In this document: positions 20,141-28,483 of the stretch, piece by piece
Layout: each line of letters starts with the position of its first letter
How positions within the stretch are numbered: the stretch's first letter is position 1
Source of the DNA: a virus
Strand: one strand, 5' to 3'
Length of the DNA stretch: 64,000 nt
Virus record (IMG/VR): IMGVR_UViG_3300038505_000007
Location: 1 to 64,000 of that record
Program-made: the position numbers and the translations under genes
Notes under the pieces: generated by a model
Seen by the model: only the letters and a program-made list of their open reading frames with translations
Database searches by the model: none
What the model was told of the DNA's origin: nothing

Positions 20141-23107
20141 TTACCTATTACCAAGACCTGCTTTTTGTGTTAATTTGCTGTCTTCTGAGTTTACAAAAAA
20201 TATTTTATCGCTTTTTTTAAATATCTCAGCTACCTGATTTAAAGTAGAAGCTGCTCTGGACATGTCGTTTGCTGCTTGTTTTTGAGCAGCTATAGCTTCT
20301 TTAAAGTCTTTTATAGAATCTCCAAAGCTCTTCATTGACTCTATAGCGCTGCTTGTAAACTCTTTTTCTGCTTTTACTTGGTCAGCTCCTTCTGCTGACT
20401 TCTGCATCTGCACTAGCTTTCCGCTAGCATCAGGGCCCATCTTCTCTGCAGCAGCGCTAGCTGCAGCAGATTTTTGTGCCTCACTTCCAGTCGCTAGAGT
20501 ATCTGTATCTAATACAGCCTTGTCGATTATTTCTTTTGCGTCTAGTTTTTTGTTCTGCTTTCTACCTATTTCTTCTATGTTCTTAAGCCTATTAAATATA
20601 GTCTCAGCTCCGCCTTGTATTCTTAATATACTGCCTAGCTCTGCCAGCTTCGCGGTCACTTCTTTAGGAAGATCCTTGAATGAGTCAAAGCTCATGGCCT
20701 CTTCTGCTACTTTTAGCATATGAGGAGCAAGCACGATACCTTTACCCATCACTGTCTTCTCAAACATTGACTTTCTTAAGGTATCTAAGACGTTTCGTGA
20801 TTTAGATGAGTCAACGATAACACCGTGCTGCTCTAAGAAATACTTGGAAACATCTTCGTTGCTCTTTTGATACAGCCCCTCAAGTGTCTCTTTATCCATA
20901 ATGGATAAAGTAGATATAGATACGTCAGATACGTTTACGCCAATGTTTTTTAAGTTTCTCTGCAGCCTGTCTTGAACTACCATGTTTCCAAAATCAAAGT
21001 CATTGTTCTTTAGTAGTTCGTTGAACGTGACTGCGTCCTCGACTGCGGTCCTGAGCGACTGCTCCTTATTAGGAGTGTCAGCTCTCATTAAAGAAGTTAT
21101 TGAGTCTACAGCTGCAGCAGTAGTATCTATGCCTATTTTTGAGCCAGATGTTAAAGCAGCAAGCCCCGCTGTGTTCTCGATCAACATCGAGATGGCTTTA
21201 GAGTTGTTTAGCCCCTTAGCCATACCAGTCGCTATGATCGTCTCTAGGTTAGACTGCGGGTTGTTAGCCCCAGCGGACGAGAGAATAGCCATTCTCTGCA
21301 TGTTCTCTTCGGCGGTTCCTAGTTTTCTTGCCTCTAGTTTTCTAAGAGAAATTACATCTTTGTCTATATCAAAAGTGGAACCTATGTTCCTTAAGCCCAT
21401 TTCTGTGAGCTTAGCAAAGCGCTCTGGACTTATTCTGTATTCATTTAGCTGAGACAGGAACTCTGGCGTAGATACTCTGTTTATAAAATCGCCTGTCCCA
21501 AACGATGCTCCCATGCCTTGAACAGCGCTGCCCAGCTGTACGTAGTAGTCTCTTAGGACTTGCATCTGCTCAGCAGGAATGTAGTTGGCCTGTCTGTGTA
21601 TGTCTATGTTCTGTTGTCTGGCTTGTAGAGCTATCTGGTTTCTTGTTATGTCTCTAGCAAAATCACCGTAGTTAACGTAAGTGTCTGCCGCGTTCTGCGC
21701 TACGTTTGTCACGCCTAAATCTAACGAGCCGCTTGCTGCAGATTTCACTTTACCAATGAGTCCTGGTCCCATTAACCCGTCAACAGCTTGCGCGCCAGAC
21801 GCTACTGTTCTTGTCGCAGAGACGGCTGTTTTCCCTGCTGCATATATATTGGTCTCTTTAGCAAGCTCTCTCTCGTAGTCGCTTGTAGCGTATTGAGGCA
21901 ATAGCATTTGAGACGCTATGTCTCCTGCAGCTGCTTTTCTATAAGTGTCGTACTGCTGGTTGGCAAAAGAAGCAAAGCCTATAGCGTTTTGAACATAAGC
22001 CATTCTCTGGCTAACTTCTGTTTGAAAATAAGCGTTTAGCCCTATACTTGCTACATTTGCTATTCCGTTCAATGCACCAGCAGCAAGACCTAAAACATTA
22101 AAACCTCTTCCACCGCCAGATGCTGACTGCGCATCTTTTAGAATATCTATGTTTTGAGAAGTCTCTTCTGCGGACTTTTTAAGTCTGTTTAACTCGTCTT
22201 CTGTCTTGTCGGCTGCGTTGGTTAGCTGCTCAAATATCTTAAGCAGTTTTTCAGATTGCTTTACTAACTCTTCTTGTATCTGTGATTCTTTTATTTTTAC
22301 TTCTTCGCCGTCTCTCTTTATGGAGATAGCTCCACCTTTTAGTTGGTCATGTATGCTTTGTTCCTTTACTATCTCCCTAGCGTAGTTTACTGATTTTATC
22401 AATGAGTCAAACCTACTTGAGGGATCTTGGCCCTCTATCTTCTTCATTCTTTTTAGAGCCTCTAGTGCTCCAAGTGTCTCTATCTTGTTTTGACTAGAGG
22501 ATAGCACGACGTCTAGTGCTGCTGATTTTTCTGGGTTCACTTCGCCAGAAGGAGAGAACATGCCTTTTATCTCTTTTTGGGCCTCTCGTTCTAAGACCCT
22601 AATCTGAGACATTATCTGTTCTCTCTGTTTTTCTATCTGTTCATAGGGCATATTCGCCATAGATAATGCCCTATTTTGCACGCTCTCTCTCTGAGAGGCG
22701 TTGTAAGCCTGAGACCTTATGTGTCCTTCATTAAACTCTTTGTATAGTAGGTTGGAGGCCTCTATCTCTGCTCTCTCTACAGAAGCAGACTCTTGGGCTC
22801 TTATTTTTTGTCTAAGCTTTTTGATATTCTCTTGTAGAGCGGTCTTCTGTTGAATATAAAAATCACTCTCAGAGATCTCTTTAAACTGCTCACCTATCGA
22901 TAGTAGCCTGTTTAGTGTTTGTCCTTCTTTTTTGATTCGGTCTTCTAAAACACTCTTTGCTAGAGTGCTTCTTCCTATCTTTGCGCCTATTCTCTCTATA
23001 TCTGTTAAAACACGAGATTGGTCTATGTAGTCTGCAAATAAGTCAAAAGACGACTCATGCGACTTGTTCTGCGTTATGTTTTTGTTGTCTCTGTTTTGAT
23101 CGCTCAT
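20141..23107 (-). CDS. Tape measure protein
   Basis: A 988-residue protein, the longest helical protein of the cluster, located between the chaperone-like ORFs and the hub, which is the standard tape-measure position. Residues 1-330 are charged coiled coil, followed by a hydrophobic glycine-rich segment (FNVLGLAAGALNGIANVASI, about 331-360) of the kind that inserts in the host membrane. The rest is helical and rich in Ala, Lys and Glu. By the usual 1.5 angstrom per residue rule it would set a tail of roughly 150 nm; this figure is an estimate. It occupies the tube lumen and is ejected before DNA. Confidence 0.8.
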   Translation of the reverse strand: MSDQNRDNKNITQNKSHESSFDLFADYIDQSRVLTDIERIGAKIGRSTLAKSVLEDRIKKEGQTLNRLLSIGEQFKEISESDFYIQQKTALQENIKKLRQKIRAQESASVERAEIEASNLLYKEFNEGHIRSQAYNASQRESVQNRALSMANMPYEQIEKQREQIMSQIRVLEREAQKEIKGMFSPSGEVNPEKSAALDVVLSSSQNKIETLGALEALKRMKKIEGQDPSSRFDSLIKSVNYAREIVKEQSIHDQLKGGAISIKRDGEEVKIKESQIQEELVKQSEKLLKIFEQLTNAADKTEDELNRLKKSAEETSQNIDILKDAQSASGGGRGFNVLGLAAGALNGIANVASIGLNAYFQTEVSQRMAYVQNAIGFASFANQQYDTYRKAAAGDIASQMLLPQYATSDYERELAKETNIYAAGKTAVSATRTVASGAQAVDGLMGPGLIGKVKSAASGSLDLGVTNVAQNAADTYVNYGDFARDITRNQIALQARQQNIDIHRQANYIPAEQMQVLRDYYVQLGSAVQGMGASFGTGDFINRVSTPEFLSQLNEYRISPERFAKLTEMGLRNIGSTFDIDKDVISLRKLEARKLGTAEENMQRMAILSSAGANNPQSNLETIIATGMAKGLNNSKAISMLIENTAGLAALTSGSKIGIDTTAAAVDSITSLMRADTPNKEQSLRTAVEDAVTFNELLKNNDFDFGNMVVQDRLQRNLKNIGVNVSDVSISTLSIMDKETLEGLYQKSNEDVSKYFLEQHGVIVDSSKSRNVLDTLRKSMFEKTVMGKGIVLAPHMLKVAEEAMSFDSFKDLPKEVTAKLAELGSILRIQGGAETIFNRLKNIEEIGRKQNKKLDAKEIIDKAVLDTDTLATGSEAQKSAAASAAAEKMGPDASGKLVQMQKSAEGADQVKAEKEFTSSAIESMKSFGDSIKDFKEAIAAQKQAANDMSRAASTLNQVAEIFKKSDKIFFVNSEDSKLTQKAGLGNR

Positions 23108-23118
23108 CTTCTTGTCGC

Positions 23119-23709
23119 CTAAAATTCATCGTCTTCGTTGGAAAACTCAAAGTCTTCGCCAAAAGAATCGCCATATAGCTGCTTAGCTGCAGCTAGCTGC
23201 TCCTCCATCCATCTTATATTATCAGGGTTTAGGCGAGGATCTTCAGGAGAAAGTGTGTTTTGTTTGTCTTCTTGCTGGTTGTTTTCTTCTGATTGATCCG
23301 ATGTGCTTTGTTGAGCTTCACGCTCGAGCTCTTTCTTCTCTTCCTGCTCGATCCAGTCAAGGACTTCTTTCTCTTTCTGTTCTTCTTCTTGTTTATCTCT
23401 AGATTCTATGAGCTCTTTTATGGCTTGCTCCCTCTCTATCCTGTCAAAAAACTCATATAGGAGCTCTTCCAGAGAGTACTCTTGGAGTAAAGGATCTTTT
23501 AGTGGTCTATTATAAGTCTTAGACCACCAGCTCATCAAATACAATAATATGGCCTCCTCGTTATCTAATGGAAGCCGAGCGTTTCTTGCAGCAAGAGATC
23601 TAACTAGGTCTACTATAGAGGGTTCTTGTTGTTCTGTGCTTACTCTTTCTTCTCTGTCTCTTGGCTGCTCTTCTGAGGTTGAGCTTTGCTCTTTAGTTCT
23701 TCTTTCCAT
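23119..23709 (-). CDS. Tail assembly chaperone-like, second ORF
   Basis: A 196-residue, very acidic and Gln/Glu-rich protein overlapping the preceding ORF by 70 bp in the -1 frame. The N-terminal part contains a compact hydrophobic helical region (ILLYLMSWWSKTYNRPL), the rest is charged and probably disordered. Two overlapping ORFs directly before a tape measure gene are the hallmark of G/GT-type chaperones, where the second ORF is usually made by a -1 frameshift. Its own ATG at 23709 has only a poor ribosome-binding site, and the frame is closed by a stop just upstream, so fusion would have to occur in about 75 bp. No classical slippery heptamer was found there. Confidence 0.6.
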   Translation of the reverse strand: MERRTKEQSSTSEEQPRDREERVSTEQQEPSIVDLVRSLAARNARLPLDNEEAILLYLMSWWSKTYNRPLKDPLLQEYSLEELLYEFFDRIEREQAIKELIESRDKQEEEQKEKEVLDWIEQEEKKELEREAQQSTSDQSEENNQQEDKQNTLSPEDPRLNPDNIRWMEEQLAAAKQLYGDSFGEDFEFSNEDDEF

Positions 23710-24023
23710 TCTTGCTCAGCTTTTTGAATGCTCTTAAAAAGTTCCACAAGAACACCCTCTTCTTCTAAGAGGGAGCCGCCTTGACTCTCTTTCCACCAAT
23801 CAGGACCGTCAATGATTTTTGTTCTTAGTTCGGCTAAGATGAGTGAGTAGCCAACGAGATCGTCAGTAGGATTCTGTAGGTTTCCTAGGAGTCTGTTTTT
23901 TTCTAAGGCTAGCGCGTGTCTCTGACCAATGTTTAGGTTAGCAAGGACGGTAAAAGTGCCCTCATATTGCCTAAGATCTCCATTATAATTAAAATAAAAA
24001 GTCCTTACTTTACTAGGAAGCAT
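23640..24023 (-). CDS. Tail assembly chaperone-like, first ORF
   Basis: Start chosen at ATG 24023, which has a strong AAAGGAG site 6 bp upstream; a TTG at 24044 is also in frame but lies before that site. The product has 127 residues: an N-terminal beta-like part (VRTFYFNYNGDLRQYEGTF), a helical middle (LNIGQRHALALEKNRLLGN) and a Lys/Gln-rich tail. Its size and position before the second ORF and tape measure fit a G-type tail assembly chaperone that coats the tape measure during tube polymerisation. A TATAAT sequence lies about 25 bp upstream, so it may begin a transcript. Confidence 0.6.
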   Translation of the reverse strand: MLPSKVRTFYFNYNGDLRQYEGTFTVLANLNIGQRHALALEKNRLLGNLQNPTDDLVGYSLILAELRTKIIDGPDWWKESQGGSLLEEEGVLVELFKSIQKAEQEWKEELKSKAQPQKSSQETEKKE

Positions 24024-24077
24024 CTCTACTCCTTTCCCTGACAATAGAGATTATACATAAAATTAATGAAATTATTT

Positions 24078-24713
24078 TTACTTTTTAAAAGTTTTTGCTT
24101 TATTTATTGCGCGTGCGGCTGTATCTGCTATGTCTGCAAGACTAAGACCCTTTTTAGGCTCCTGAGGTTTATTGCCTAATCCACTTAGTTTAGACTCATC
24201 TAGTGCCGGCATTCTCTCGTCTCTGTAACCTATAGCCTTCCATGTTAGCTCAACAGAAGCAAGAGAGTCTACTCTTATATCTTCTGCTCTACTAGTTATT
24301 ACGGCCTTATTTGTATAAAATATCAGCTGATCCGTAGCAGAGTCTCTTACTTCTATTGTTATATACTTGTGAAATAAAAAGTTTAACACGTCTGGCTGCC
24401 ATAGCTCTGCTCCAGGACTTCTTCCTGGTATGTGCAGCATAGATATATTGCCATCTACGTGTATCCTTTGTGGTACCAACTCTACTGGCAGATAATCGTC
24501 TACTGTAAATATAGGGTAGTTCTCAGTAGTTATCCTCCAGGATATACCGAAAGCAAAACCAACTATCTTATGATTGATCTTCAGTATGGTTCTAGCTCCA
24601 GACATGAACTTCGCGTTCTGTCTTGTAGAAAATATGCCTGGCGCTTGAGAGCCAATCATGTCTGATATTCTGTTAGATAAGTTTGGCCTGTTGTTGAATC
24701 CGCCTATTGACAT
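24078..24713 (-). CDS. Tail tube-like virion protein, copy 3
   Basis: A 211-residue protein with a segment FMSGARTILKINHKIVGFAF that parallels the start of the two tube-like proteins encoded upstream (GANAKIVVNGKTLAF and GANAKIKVGGKTFAY). The middle has beta-rich alternation and the C-terminus is Lys-rich. It could be a second tube protein, a tube terminator or initiator that contacts the baseplate. It is encoded between the tube paralog and the chaperone-like ORFs. Homology to the other two is a by-eye proposal and weaker than the match between those two. Confidence 0.5.
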   Translation of the reverse strand: MSIGGFNNRPNLSNRISDMIGSQAPGIFSTRQNAKFMSGARTILKINHKIVGFAFGISWRITTENYPIFTVDDYLPVELVPQRIHVDGNISMLHIPGRSPGAELWQPDVLNFLFHKYITIEVRDSATDQLIFYTNKAVITSRAEDIRVDSLASVELTWKAIGYRDERMPALDESKLSGLGNKPQEPKKGLSLADIADTAARAINKAKTFKK

Positions 24714-24720
24714 AAATCAC

Positions 24721-25431
24721 CTAAAAATGCTGTCCTTTTCCGCTAAAATCCGCTACAAAGCTGTCTTCGTCTAAGTATAAAGCTACGAAGCTAAATCTTT
24801 GGGTCGCTATGCCTCTCTTCGTGATCTGGAAGTCTGACTGAGTTATCCTGCAGTTTCTTATGTTCGCTACGCCTATGTACTGCGTATTTGTTGTCTTAAA
24901 TCCTTTAAATCCAAACTTATCGCCAGACAATATATTTCCTATATTATTAAGAGCGTTGTTTGCTATGTCTAGTACGCCTTGTTCGCTGCTAGGGCTTGAC
25001 AGGACTTTTTGATAAACCTGTATATCAAAAGTAGTGCCCTCTGCGAACCTGCTAGGATCAAGAGCCTCATTGGGTCTTCCGTCATTTCCTAGCCCCAGTT
25101 GTCCAATAATACCGTTAAATAAGCCGTTACCCCAAACCGATCCCCAGTTTCCGACACCATTTCCTGCGTCGTTCGTGGCTAGACCATTAGGCTGTGTACC
25201 TTTTCCAGTAGCCTTCTGTACGTCTTTTACGTATCTCACTATAGTGAAACTTCCAGTCACGCTGTAGCCTAGTGGCTCTACGGACGTACCCTCATACATG
25301 CCTAGTATTTTAGGAGTCTGAGTTATGATTTGGACGCTGTAAGATAGGTCTGTGCAGAAAGCGAGGGTCTTGCCGTTTACTACGATCTTCGCGTTCGCGC
25401 CTGTGAGGAAGTGCGGTCTTATACCTGCCAT
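24721..25431 (-). CDS. Tail tube-like protein, copy 2
   Basis: A 236-residue protein that aligns by eye with the 187-residue protein encoded at 26570-27133: FLTGANAKIVVNGKTLAF matches FITGANAKIKVGGKTFAY, EPLGYSVTGSFTIVRY matches EPVNYTVAGELSVVRY, and the C-terminal KRGIATQRFSFVALYLDEDS matches KRGILVDRLSFVGILADDES. The core is beta-rich, as expected for a tube ring fold. It carries a Gly/Asn-rich insertion in the middle. An AGAGG site precedes ATG 25431. Duplication of tube genes is common in large myoviruses, one copy often being a specialised ring. Confidence 0.65.
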   Translation of the reverse strand: MAGIRPHFLTGANAKIVVNGKTLAFCTDLSYSVQIITQTPKILGMYEGTSVEPLGYSVTGSFTIVRYVKDVQKATGKGTQPNGLATNDAGNGVGNWGSVWGNGLFNGIIGQLGLGNDGRPNEALDPSRFAEGTTFDIQVYQKVLSSPSSEQGVLDIANNALNNIGNILSGDKFGFKGFKTTNTQYIGVANIRNCRITQSDFQITKRGIATQRFSFVALYLDEDSFVADFSGKGQHF

Positions 25432-25496
25432 CTATTTACCTCTAGCTTGATTTAATATTGTATCACGCTTTTAACGACTTTTCGTATAACATATAT

Positions 25497-26597
25497 ATGC
25501 TCCACAAAGACGACTTTATCATAATAGAAGATAAAAAAGGAACAAAAATCAAGAAATATTACGCCACATGTGATTCCTGTGGAGCATCAAGAGGCTACCT
25601 ATCTAAACAAAATGCCCAAAAACCGCTGTGCATTAAGTGCTCTAGAGTGTTTACTGAAGAGTCTAGAAAGAAGATGTCCGAGGCCAAGAAAGGAAAGGCC
25701 CCCTGGAACAAGGGAAAGAGAGAGACAAGAGAAGAGGTATTAAATAAGCTCTCTTCTGCAAAGAGAGGCAAAGCTCCGCACAACAAAGGAAAAAACCTGA
25801 GCATGGATCAGCGGATAAAGATAAGCTGCTCTCTTAGGGGGCTTGACATAGAGGAGTTCGACGACATACAGACTCCTGCTAGTAAGCTAGAAAGAAACAA
25901 GTTCGCGGACATGGGGCTGCACATAAAGGCTTTTGAGGCTAGCGGGTATAAGTGTGACTGCTGTGGAGTAGGAGGTGTCGAGCTTAACGCTCATCACTTG
26001 TATTCTTGGAAGTTCTTTCCAGAAAGAAGATTTGATGTGTCAAATCTTGTGGCCCTTTGCTCTTTCTGTCATCAAGAGTTCCACAAGATATACGGCAACG
26101 GGCGCTCCGAGCCTAACACTGAGGAGCAGTATGTTAGTTTTAAGAACGAGGTGAGGCTTAACTTATCTAAGGTAAAAGACAAGAGGGATCTTATAGTTAT
26201 AGCTGGGGTGTCTGGCTCTGGTAAGACTTGGGTGGCTAATAACTTACCAGAAAGTAGATTTTTTTATATACCCTACGACAGCACAGATAAACAGCTTGTC
26301 AGGAGTATGGCTTTTAACGCGCCTTATGATAAGGTTCCAGTGTACGATCCCACTGTGCATGTGTCTACTTTTATGAAGAGAAACTCAGATATATTCAACA
26401 TCCTCCTTGTGGTCATCCAAGAAGAGGAGAGCGTTATAGCCTCAAGGCTGGCCTCAAGAGGAGGAGAGATGACTGGCAATGTTTTGAGGCGAATGAAAAG
26501 AATAAGACGACTTGCAGAGCAAGCCGTCTTTTCTGGTACTTCAAATGAAGTTCTTGATTTTTTGTTAAATTACGATAAATCTGTGTCGCCAGAGTAG
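25497..26597 (+). CDS. HNH endonuclease fused to P-loop domain
   Basis: A plus-strand gene inside the minus-strand tail cluster. ATG 25497 gives 366 residues; an in-frame TTG at 25458 would add 13, and neither has a clear ribosome-binding site. The order is an N-terminal zinc-finger-like pair (CDSC, then CIKC), two NUMOD3-like repeats (SEAKKGKAPWNKGK, then SSAKRGKAPHNKGK), and an HNH domain with CDCC, the AHHL pair, SNLVALC and CHQEFH. The last 135 residues carry a Walker A-like GVSGSGKTW. The first part is a typical free-standing homing endonuclease of phages. A P-loop kinase-like tail is unusual. Its 3' end overlaps the convergent tube gene by 28 bp. It is probably a mobile gene placed between tube paralogs. 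Confidence 0.8.
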   Translation: MLHKDDFIIIEDKKGTKIKKYYATCDSCGASRGYLSKQNAQKPLCIKCSRVFTEESRKKMSEAKKGKAPWNKGKRETREEVLNKLSSAKRGKAPHNKGKNLSMDQRIKISCSLRGLDIEEFDDIQTPASKLERNKFADMGLHIKAFEASGYKCDCCGVGGVELNAHHLYSWKFFPERRFDVSNLVALCSFCHQEFHKIYGNGRSEPNTEEQYVSFKNEVRLNLSKVKDKRDLIVIAGVSGSGKTWVANNLPESRFFYIPYDSTDKQLVRSMAFNAPYDKVPVYDPTVHVSTFMKRNSDIFNILLVVIQEEESVIASRLASRGGEMTGNVLRRMKRIRRLAEQAVFSGTSNEVLDFLLNYDKSVSPE

Positions 26598-27133
26598 CTA
26601 GAGTCAAAGGACTCATCGTCAGCTAAGATGCCGACGAAAGACAATCTATCCACTAAGATACCTCTCTTGTTGAGACCAGAAGACTTTCTAGTGAATCGGC
26701 AGTCTTTGATAGTGATAAACGCTACAGAGTCAACTGTTGCAGCTGTTCCACCACCAGCTGTAGCTGCGTTTTGTTCTTTTTGATATACAGCTAAGTCCCA
26801 GGTCTGAGACATGAGAAGGTTCCCAGGGTTGATCTCGTCTGCCCCGTTTCCTCCAGTAGTGTAGTCTACTTTTCCTAGACCGTTTCCGCCTGTGTTAGTG
26901 CCAGGCATGTTGTTGGTTTTAGCGATCCCAGTATATCTAACAACAGATAGCTCTCCTGCTACTGTGTAGTTTACCGGCTCATGGGTAACTGCTTCATATC
27001 GTCCCATTGTCTCAACGGGAATCACGTCTACTACGACTTGATATGAAACGTCAGAGGCGTAGGCGAAAGTTTTTCCTCCTACTTTGATCTTCGCGTTCGC
27101 ACCTGTGATGAACGAGGGCTTTTTTGATGCCAT
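26570..27133 (-). CDS. Tail tube protein
   Basis: Start chosen at ATG 27133 because AAAGGAG lies 7 bp upstream; an upstream in-frame ATG at 27166 has none. The product has 187 residues, starts MASKKPSFITGANAKI and is beta-rich with a Gly/Asn-rich loop. It is the closest relative of the 236-residue protein encoded at 24721-25431. Together with the sheath gene upstream in transcription order it fits the sheath-tube pair of contractile tails, although about 1.3 kb lies between them. Its last 28 bp overlap the end of the convergent HNH gene. Confidence 0.7.
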   Translation of the reverse strand: MASKKPSFITGANAKIKVGGKTFAYASDVSYQVVVDVIPVETMGRYEAVTHEPVNYTVAGELSVVRYTGIAKTNNMPGTNTGGNGLGKVDYTTGGNGADEINPGNLLMSQTWDLAVYQKEQNAATAGGGTAATVDSVAFITIKDCRFTRKSSGLNKRGILVDRLSFVGILADDESFDSSYSGDTDLS

Positions 27134-27272
27134 ATATTCTCCTTTTTTGGTCTTGCGGTTGACCAATACCTATCATTTTTTTAAGTCAATTGATTTTGAC
27201 TCATAAATAGTATACCACACAATCGGTTAAATAATCACAAAACATATAGCTGCTTAAAACTATCACGATGTT
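27134..27272. other. Intergenic leader of the tube gene
   Basis: About 140 bp, AT-rich, with the inverted pair AAGTCAATTG and CAATTGACTT overlapping near 27180-27192 and no ORF of credible size. It holds the AAAGGAG ribosome-binding site of the tube gene and probably its promoter, although I cannot place a convincing -35 and -10 pair. Confidence 0.4.
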
Positions 27273-27619
27273 TTATTTAATACCTAGCTTCTTAAAATTT
27301 GATAACAGAGTCTTGCCTGCATATATCTTGTGAGATTTTATATCGTGAGGCTCTACTATTACCTCTTCTTCTTGATGCTTGTCGTGATCGGGATCTAATA
27401 TGCTCGGTATATAAGAGTGAATATGGTCTTCAGATATCCATGCCTCCATGACTTGATGAGGTACGAACCCTTTTAGTTCTTCTTCATCGACTACGTCTTT
27501 GGGAGGCGTCTGATTAAGATGTGCCCAGTAGTGAGCAAAGTGTGGATTAAGGGGTCATGAAGTCCTGTTCTTGCTGTGAAAGTCGCTCTTGTGGCCGTTT
27601 TCAGGTACAGCTCTAAACA
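27273..27619 (-). pseudogene. Broken C-terminal extension of the 76-residue gene
   Basis: A minus-strand frame continues beyond the stop of the 76-residue gene. Translating from 27620 gives MFRAVPENGHKSDFHSKNRT, then S, an in-frame TGA at 27557-27555, then 93 further sense codons (starting PLNPHFAHYWAHLN and ending KLGIK) to a TAA at 27273. The extension is well formed and coding-like but has no start after the TGA. It would join the upstream gene if one base were added in the A10 tract at 27631-27640 (or by a -1 slip there) and if the TGA were read or mutated. Most likely it is a decayed C-terminal half; assembly error or recoding are alternatives. Confidence 0.55.
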
Positions 27620-27850
27620 TCAGGTACTCTTTTTTTTTTCAGTATTAGGATTAATACGATGTTTTAGAGCGTTGCTTTGTATATCTGCTAGCATCTTTTT
27701 TCTAAGCTTTCCAGGTGCTCTTGGTAGTTTATTGATATGATCTCTAAGGCCAGAATCTGACCACTTTATAGCAGTCTTTTTGTCTTGTGGCTTCCAGTTC
27801 TTCTCTAGAGTCCACTGACCATTAGGTGCTATCTTGATCACGTAGTCCAT
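27620..27850 (-). CDS. Small Lys-rich protein, NGQW-motif, possibly truncated
   Basis: A 76-residue basic protein. Its start KIAPNGQWTLEKNWK echoes KFESNGQWKLEKAKD in the neighbouring 187-residue protein, so the two share a short motif. It ends in NPNTEKKKST, where a run of ten A bases is followed at once by a TGA that overlaps an ATG of the next frame (TGATG). The frame after the run contains a plausible continuation, so the full product may once have been about 190 residues. It is encoded between sheath and tube genes. Function unknown. Confidence 0.55.
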   Translation of the reverse strand: MDYVIKIAPNGQWTLEKNWKPQDKKTAIKWSDSGLRDHINKLPRAPGKLRKKMLADIQSNALKHRINPNTEKKKST

Positions 27851-27867
27851 TTTTACATAGACATGTA

Positions 27868-28431
27868 TTATTTTTTCTTTGACCCTAGAACGTTTAATCC
27901 CTGATGAGACAGGATATGGTTACTCATCATTGAGGCTAAATCTTTAACGTTCTTAGTGCTATCTATAGCGCCTTTGATCTTTTTCTTAGTCTCGTCTTTA
28001 GCGCTAGATGAGTCTACGATACTGTGCGCTCTCTTTTTTGCTTCAGCGTGATCTTTTAAACCAGCTATCTCGTTGACATGAGACATGTCGAAGACAGACT
28101 TATGACCTGTTTTAGTCCAGTCGCGGTTTATTTGTGGGTCTTTTGCTTTTTCTAGTTTCCATTGACCGTTTGACTCAAACTTAATGACTTCTTTTGAGTC
28201 TTGTTCTTCTTTTTCGCTATCTTTTTCTTCTTCGCAAGACTCTTCTTTAACCATTCTCATGGCTTCTTTTTGAGACATTTTCTTAGGATGTTCTGATGGT
28301 TCAAAAGAAGATTTAGGTTTTGGTCCAGGAGGTAGTTTCTTGACTTCTTTTGTATCTTCTGTCTTCAATGACTTACTGAGCTCTTCTATTTTATTCTTTA
28401 GCTCTTCTAGCTTCTTGCTGATATCGCTCAT
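27868..28431 (-). CDS. Charged protein with NGQW motif, function unknown
   Basis: A 187-residue, highly charged protein, 53 bp after the sheath gene. The first 100 residues are Lys/Glu-rich coiled coil and proline spacer (KKLPPGPKPKSSFEPSEHPK). The C-terminal half holds KFESNGQWKLEKAKD and a helical region with HVNEIAGLKDHAEAKKRAHS. The sharing of NGQW with the following gene suggests duplication. A CAGGAG site precedes the ATG. It may be a sheath- or tube-associated assembly factor, but nothing in the sequence proves that. Confidence 0.6.
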   Translation of the reverse strand: MSDISKKLEELKNKIEELSKSLKTEDTKEVKKLPPGPKPKSSFEPSEHPKKMSQKEAMRMVKEESCEEEKDSEKEEQDSKEVIKFESNGQWKLEKAKDPQINRDWTKTGHKSVFDMSHVNEIAGLKDHAEAKKRAHSIVDSSSAKDETKKKIKGAIDSTKNVKDLASMMSNHILSHQGLNVLGSKKK

Positions 28432-28451
28432 AACCGTCTCCTGTGTATATA

Positions 28452-28478
28452 AAAGGCCGGAATTACCGGCCTTATATT
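28452..28478 (-). terminator. Rho-independent terminator after the sheath gene
   Basis: An 8-bp perfect stem, AAGGCCGG with CCGGCCTT, and a 5-base loop, followed on the minus strand by TTATATA. It lies 5 bp after the sheath stop codon and before the ribosome-binding site of the next gene, so it would attenuate rather than isolate, leaving an excess of sheath message. Confidence 0.8.
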
Positions 28479-28483
28479 AAGTA

